From contig JAAOMT010000528.1 in assembly GCA_016748015.1 (NCBI GenBank), forward strand, positions 1,204 through 13,052: a stretch of DNA of 11,849 nucleotides, written 5' to 3'. Origin of the DNA: Geosiphon pyriformis (taxonomy: Eukaryota; Glomeromycota; Glomeromycetes; Archaeosporales; Geosiphonaceae). Made by a program: the position numbers and the translations under genes. The notes under the pieces were generated by a model. That model was not told the origin of the DNA. It saw nothing but the letters and a program-made list of their open reading frames with translations, and did not search any database. Numbering within the stretch: position 1 is the first letter of the stretch; each line of letters starts with the position of its first letter. Of the stretch, positions 8,760 through 11,849 are shown in pieces.

Positions 8760-9840
8760 TTATTAAATATTCTGTGATAAAATTAATTTCATCAAATTAA
8801 AAAAAGAAATTAAATATTTACATTTTTCAGTTTTATTACTATAAGCAATGATAACTTGAAGTCTAATATTATTGAATTAATAAATATTATAATTAAACTA
8901 CATTCAAATTTGGAGTCATATTTGCATTAAAAAAATATTTTAATTAATTGAATACCAATTTATTTTAAAACATTTAATGTCAATTAAACAAATAATTATT
9001 TGTCATATTTTTTATTTTAAAAAATTGTTAATATATTTAGAAATTTTTTTCAAAATCTTTATAAAAAAATATTTGAAATAAAAAAAATTAAAATCATTAT
9101 AATACTGAATATTTATTTTATTATCTATTTTTTTTAAAAAAATTTAGAAACTTATTAATAACCATGATTTGAAAATACTTTAAGAAAAAGTAGGAATTGA
9201 ATTGAAATAGATTTTTTTGAAAATGGTTTTTTTGAGTGTAATCCAAACATTATTTACTTACATACAACATGTAAACATTCCTATAATAGATGTGACTCAT
9301 ACGCTTGTTAAAATGTGATTAACCCTCCCGAGATTTATGTGTAAACACATTTTGAATACAAGTAATACGAGTTTATAATTTTGTTATGGTAAATTGCGAA
9401 AATAATAACACCTAAAATCAAATAAAGATTTATCACAAAACAAATTAAATTTTAAATCAATATTAATTTAAATTTTTAGCATAAAAATTCGCGATTCTAA
9501 AGTTAAATTAATTACTAATAATTGTTATATATTCAAGAACTTAATAAAAAGAATAAATTATCAGATTAGTAAATACCAATGTTTTAAAATATTTTATCCT
9601 CACTAAAAATTAATCAAATTGAAAGCAGAAAATCATTTTTATTTCGAAATTTATTAATATTTTCTTTTATTTAAAATTTATATGCTTCAAAATATTGATA
9701 TAATAAGAAAAGTAAAATTAAATTTTATCCCTTTCAATATTCTCAATACCACTGTAAATATATTTTCTAAGCAAATTTTAAAAATTTCAGCATGACATAT
9801 TATACTAAAACAAAAATCTTTTAGCTGATAATTATTTAAT
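8760..9840. other. AT-rich gene-free stretch
   Basis: No coding, RNA or mobile-element signal is visible. Poly-A and poly-T runs dominate. A short stretch around 9290-9370 is less biased (containing AACCCTCCCGAG and the hairpin ATGTGT-AA-ACACAT at 9337-9350) but matches nothing I recognise. Confidence 0.6.
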
Positions 9841-9850
9841 TACGACGAAT

Positions 9851-10255
9851 CTACCACCATTGGTGCAACCACCAAGGGACACAAACACAGCATAGGAACA
9901 AAGCCACAGGAACTAGGAACAACAACACACTTTTCACAATATATTGACCAGCTAAAGCGATAAATATAAGAGCATCAGCGACAATACCACTATAGGCCTT
10001 TAGCAGATGGTTTATTTTCTTACTCACTTAGTTTTTTTGGAATCTGATGAAGTGACGGCACATCATTATCCTTATTTTCAACGCAGTTAAGAAATCCTCC
10101 ACTTCCTCCATCCCCTACTGCAGAGGGAAACTGAGAAGGAATACCTTAGCCTCATTGTGGCCTTGATTGAGCTTTCACCTCAGTTAAGGTATTAATAACG
10201 ATCAAGCAAAGAACAAAATGGTAATAAGAAAAAGATTAAAAGTTTTCTTGGCCAT
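9851..10255 (-). pseudogene. Small secreted/membrane protein gene, degenerate
   Basis: Read on the minus strand from the ATG at 10255, the frame gives a typical signal peptide (MAKKTFNLFLITILFFA). A one-base loss near 10205 breaks it, and the hydrophobic core continues in the next frame as LIVINTLTEVKA, with a plausible cleavage site after VKA. TGA at 10152 and TAA at 10146 follow. Next comes a Gly-rich segment (IPSQFPSAVGDGGSGGF) and LHQIPKKLSE to TAA at 10020. The third frame then gives a strongly hydrophobic tail (YSGIVADALIFIALAG, VLLFLVPVALFLCC) ending PWWLHQWW and TAG at 9851. The G+C content is clearly above the flanks, and the signal peptide matches the gene starting at 11777. The product would have entered the secretory pathway. 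The family beyond the signal peptide is not recognised, and the three segments could also be exons whose boundaries I cannot define. Confidence 0.65.
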
Positions 10256-10341
10256 TTTGAAAAGTGAATCTTTAGAAATAACAATTGAAAATATTTATTT
10301 GATTTCTAAGGTAACTTTAAAAATTAATCAACTGAGATGTT

Positions 10342-10350
10342 CTTTATATA
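10342..10350 (-). promoter_or_regulatory. TATA box of the degenerate secreted-protein gene
   Basis: TATATAAAG on the minus strand, 87-95 bp upstream of the ATG at 10255. Spacing and sequence resemble those of the TATA box in front of the related gene at 11777. In such AT-rich DNA the support comes from position and the parallel with that gene. Confidence 0.5.
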
Positions 10351-11650
10351 AGAGTTTAAAAGTCATTTTATTTTTAACTAAAATTTATTATCTGAGCTTT
10401 TCTTTAAAAGGGAGTTTCATAGAATGCACAGTAATGAAAAAAGTCATTCATTATCGGATTCCGAAATAAATATAAACAAATAAATTTGGGGTTTTCATAT
10501 AAAATAATATTGAGTCATCAATTCAATGACGCTAGCTACAAAAATGTTGACATAATTTTGAAAACTTGGGATTTAATTTTTTTGGTCTTTACAATTAGAA
10601 AATTTTGAAACTAAATTATAAATTGAGAATGCGAACTCAAAAGTTAGTTACTTTCAAAATTTCAAAAATGCTGATCTTTTGCCCAGAAATTCTCAAATTT
10701 TTTTTAGGTTCGACAGATATGAAATTCAGAAATGCTTCTTCAACTATAGAATATCAAATGCCATATATTCACTCGGGCTCAAAGTTTTCCTACTTTGCTT
10801 TTTTTTTGGGAAAAGTTAAAATCGACATCGAAAGTTCGTAATTGACAAAATTTGTTTAGAGATTTTCATAATAACTGTTGACCCATACAGAAGGTTTCAG
10901 AAAAACAAGTTAGATTAATTTTAATTTCCCTTTAAATAACAATTAATCATTTGAAAAGTTTTATTCACATAAATTCTATAATCTGTACAAAAAAACCGCA
11001 AATACTCTTTAGCGAAGAATGGATAAGATAAATTAACCGAAAAATATTCAGATAAACTTCGCACATAATTGTGGGAAGAAAATAATCCAAATTTCAGTGG
11101 GAGAGGCAAGTATGAAATTTCCAAATTTAAAGGAGCTTACAACTCAAGACGGTTAGAATCAGATGTATGTTGATTGTATCAGGAGGATCTTAATTTTATT
11201 AGAAAATTATATTTTATTATATGATTTTTTAAAAAAAAAGGGAATTATGATACTATAATTGATCGGCGAAGATGAGATTATTTAAGGCAGATTTCCAAAA
11301 TTAACTTTGGGAAGGCTCTCAATAAAAATTTCCTTTTATGAACTGAGAACGTATATCAATTTTATTTTTAGGCATTCTTAAACTCTAATGGGAAAATTCT
11401 GAAAATTTTATTATTATACCAACTCTATTAATTTTATCTTTTGAACTCCTCTACTAGGAAGATGAGTTCACTTAAAAGCTTGACAAGCTATTCTTAATTT
11501 GTTAATATCATAGTTTACGAAATTTAACGACAATGAAATTTAACGGAAACTGATGAATTAACTTTGATAAAAATATTTGTTAGATGTAGCTTATCTTTCT
11601 ATAAATTTTTAATATTCACAACAACAAAATTTCTATCTTTTCTAATAGTA
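10351..11650. other. Non-coding region between the two divergent secreted-protein genes
   Basis: About 1.3 kb without a supported gene. Short open stretches exist on both strands (for example 10605-10841 plus and 10921-11124 minus), but they have no motif, no codon bias distinguishable from A/T background and no conserved partner in the window. The left part would hold upstream sequence of the minus-strand pseudogene, and the right part upstream sequence of the gene at 11777. Confidence 0.55.
11519..11545 (+). repeat. Direct repeat GAAATTTAACG, period 16
   Basis: Two perfect 11-bp copies (11519-11529 and 11535-11545) about 115 bp upstream of the TATA box of the right-edge gene. Position and 16-bp spacing would fit a paired factor site, but two copies in AT-rich DNA may be chance. 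Confidence 0.5.
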
Positions 11651-11658
11651 AATTTCGC

Positions 11659-11666
11659 TATAAAAG
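11659..11666 (+). promoter_or_regulatory. TATA box of the right-edge secreted-protein gene
   Basis: TATAAAAG preceded by CGC, a near-consensus core element, 111-118 bp upstream of the ATG at 11777. Transcription would start at about 11690, in the CAATCCATCAAATTT region. That gives a leader of about 85 nt rich in purines (AGAAGCAGAAACAGAAAC), a composition often seen before highly expressed fungal genes. Confidence 0.65.
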
Positions 11667-11776
11667 ACTCCACTCAATCCATCAAATTTACAAATCATTC
11701 TTGAAAACAGAAGCAGAAACAGAAACAAAAGTAAAAAAAACTCCTTAAACTAATAGTTTCAAAGATTCTTTCAAAA

Positions 11777-11849
11777 ATGATCAATAAAACTTTTAATTTA
11801 TTTTTCGTGGCTATTTTCCTTTTGGCATTAATTGCTGTCAACACCTTGA
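11777..11849 (+). CDS. Small secreted protein, N-terminal part (runs off the window)
   Basis: The ATG at 11777, in context CAAAAATGA, opens a frame of 24 codons to the window end. It encodes a textbook signal peptide: a short polar start with one lysine (MINK), then an uninterrupted hydrophobic core (FNLFFVAIFLLALIAV) and NTL. The cleavage site and mature protein lie outside the window, so the function is unknown. The peptide aligns without gaps to that of the minus-strand pseudogene starting at 10255 (KTFNLF, A-L-I-V-NTL), and both share AAAGATTC just before the start codon. The clear TATA box and clean frame suggest this is the functional member of the pair. In mycorrhizal fungi such short secreted proteins include candidate effectors, but nothing visible here decides that. 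Confidence 0.75.
   Translation, partial: MINKTFNLFFVAIFLLALIAVNTL

Noticed and set aside
10218-10469. Plus-strand 83-codon open frame
   Set aside because: It lies antisense to the signal peptide and 5' region of the minus-strand pseudogene, which has better evidence (signal peptide, TATA box, paralogue).
10605-11124. Open frames 10605-10841 (plus) and 10921-11124 (minus)
   Set aside because: There is no recognisable motif, no paralogue in the window and A/T-driven composition. They may belong to a dispersed repeat, but I cannot show it.

Overview
The window is very AT-rich DNA with short GT-AG introns (65 to 95 nt), long gene-free AT stretches and decaying members of expanded gene families. 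The Sel1-repeat, CxxC zinc-ribbon and protein-kinase sequences closely resemble the large kinase and Sel1 families of arbuscular mycorrhizal fungi (Glomeromycotina, for example Rhizophagus). I infer a nuclear contig from such a fungus from motif recognition, not from a database search. No RNA gene, CRISPR array or prokaryotic operon is visible.

Layout. The left two thirds hold two paralogous genes placed head to head, with arms at about 1321-3736 and 6328-8212 and a 2.6 kb AT-rich spacer. The left copy (minus strand, 561-3503) reads an N-terminal domain, about ten Sel1 repeats, a CxxC zinc-ribbon region, a nearly full-length protein kinase and a C-terminal tail in three exons. It carries four in-frame TGA codons, one frameshift and three TAA codons. 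The right copy (plus strand, from 6564) has the same N-terminus, only about six Sel1 repeats, a better preserved zinc-ribbon and the kinase N-lobe. It has two likely frameshifts and several stops, and loses kinase homology near 8212. What follows is unrelated sequence with a plausible spliced fragment of another, unrecognised gene (8342-8697). About 230 bp upstream of both start codons is also conserved, so promoter and gene were duplicated together.

The right third holds a second head-to-head arrangement. A decayed small secreted or membrane protein gene lies on the minus strand (9851-10255). At the right edge an intact signal-peptide reading frame begins on the plus strand (11777, runs off the window). 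Their signal peptides are clearly related (MAKKTFNLFL and MINKTFNLFF) and each has a TATA box about 90-120 bp upstream of its ATG.

Taken together, this looks like an accessory, fast-turnover region with inverted duplications of a signalling-type gene and of a secreted-protein gene. Most copies are degenerating, and only the right-edge secreted protein looks intact in the part that is visible.
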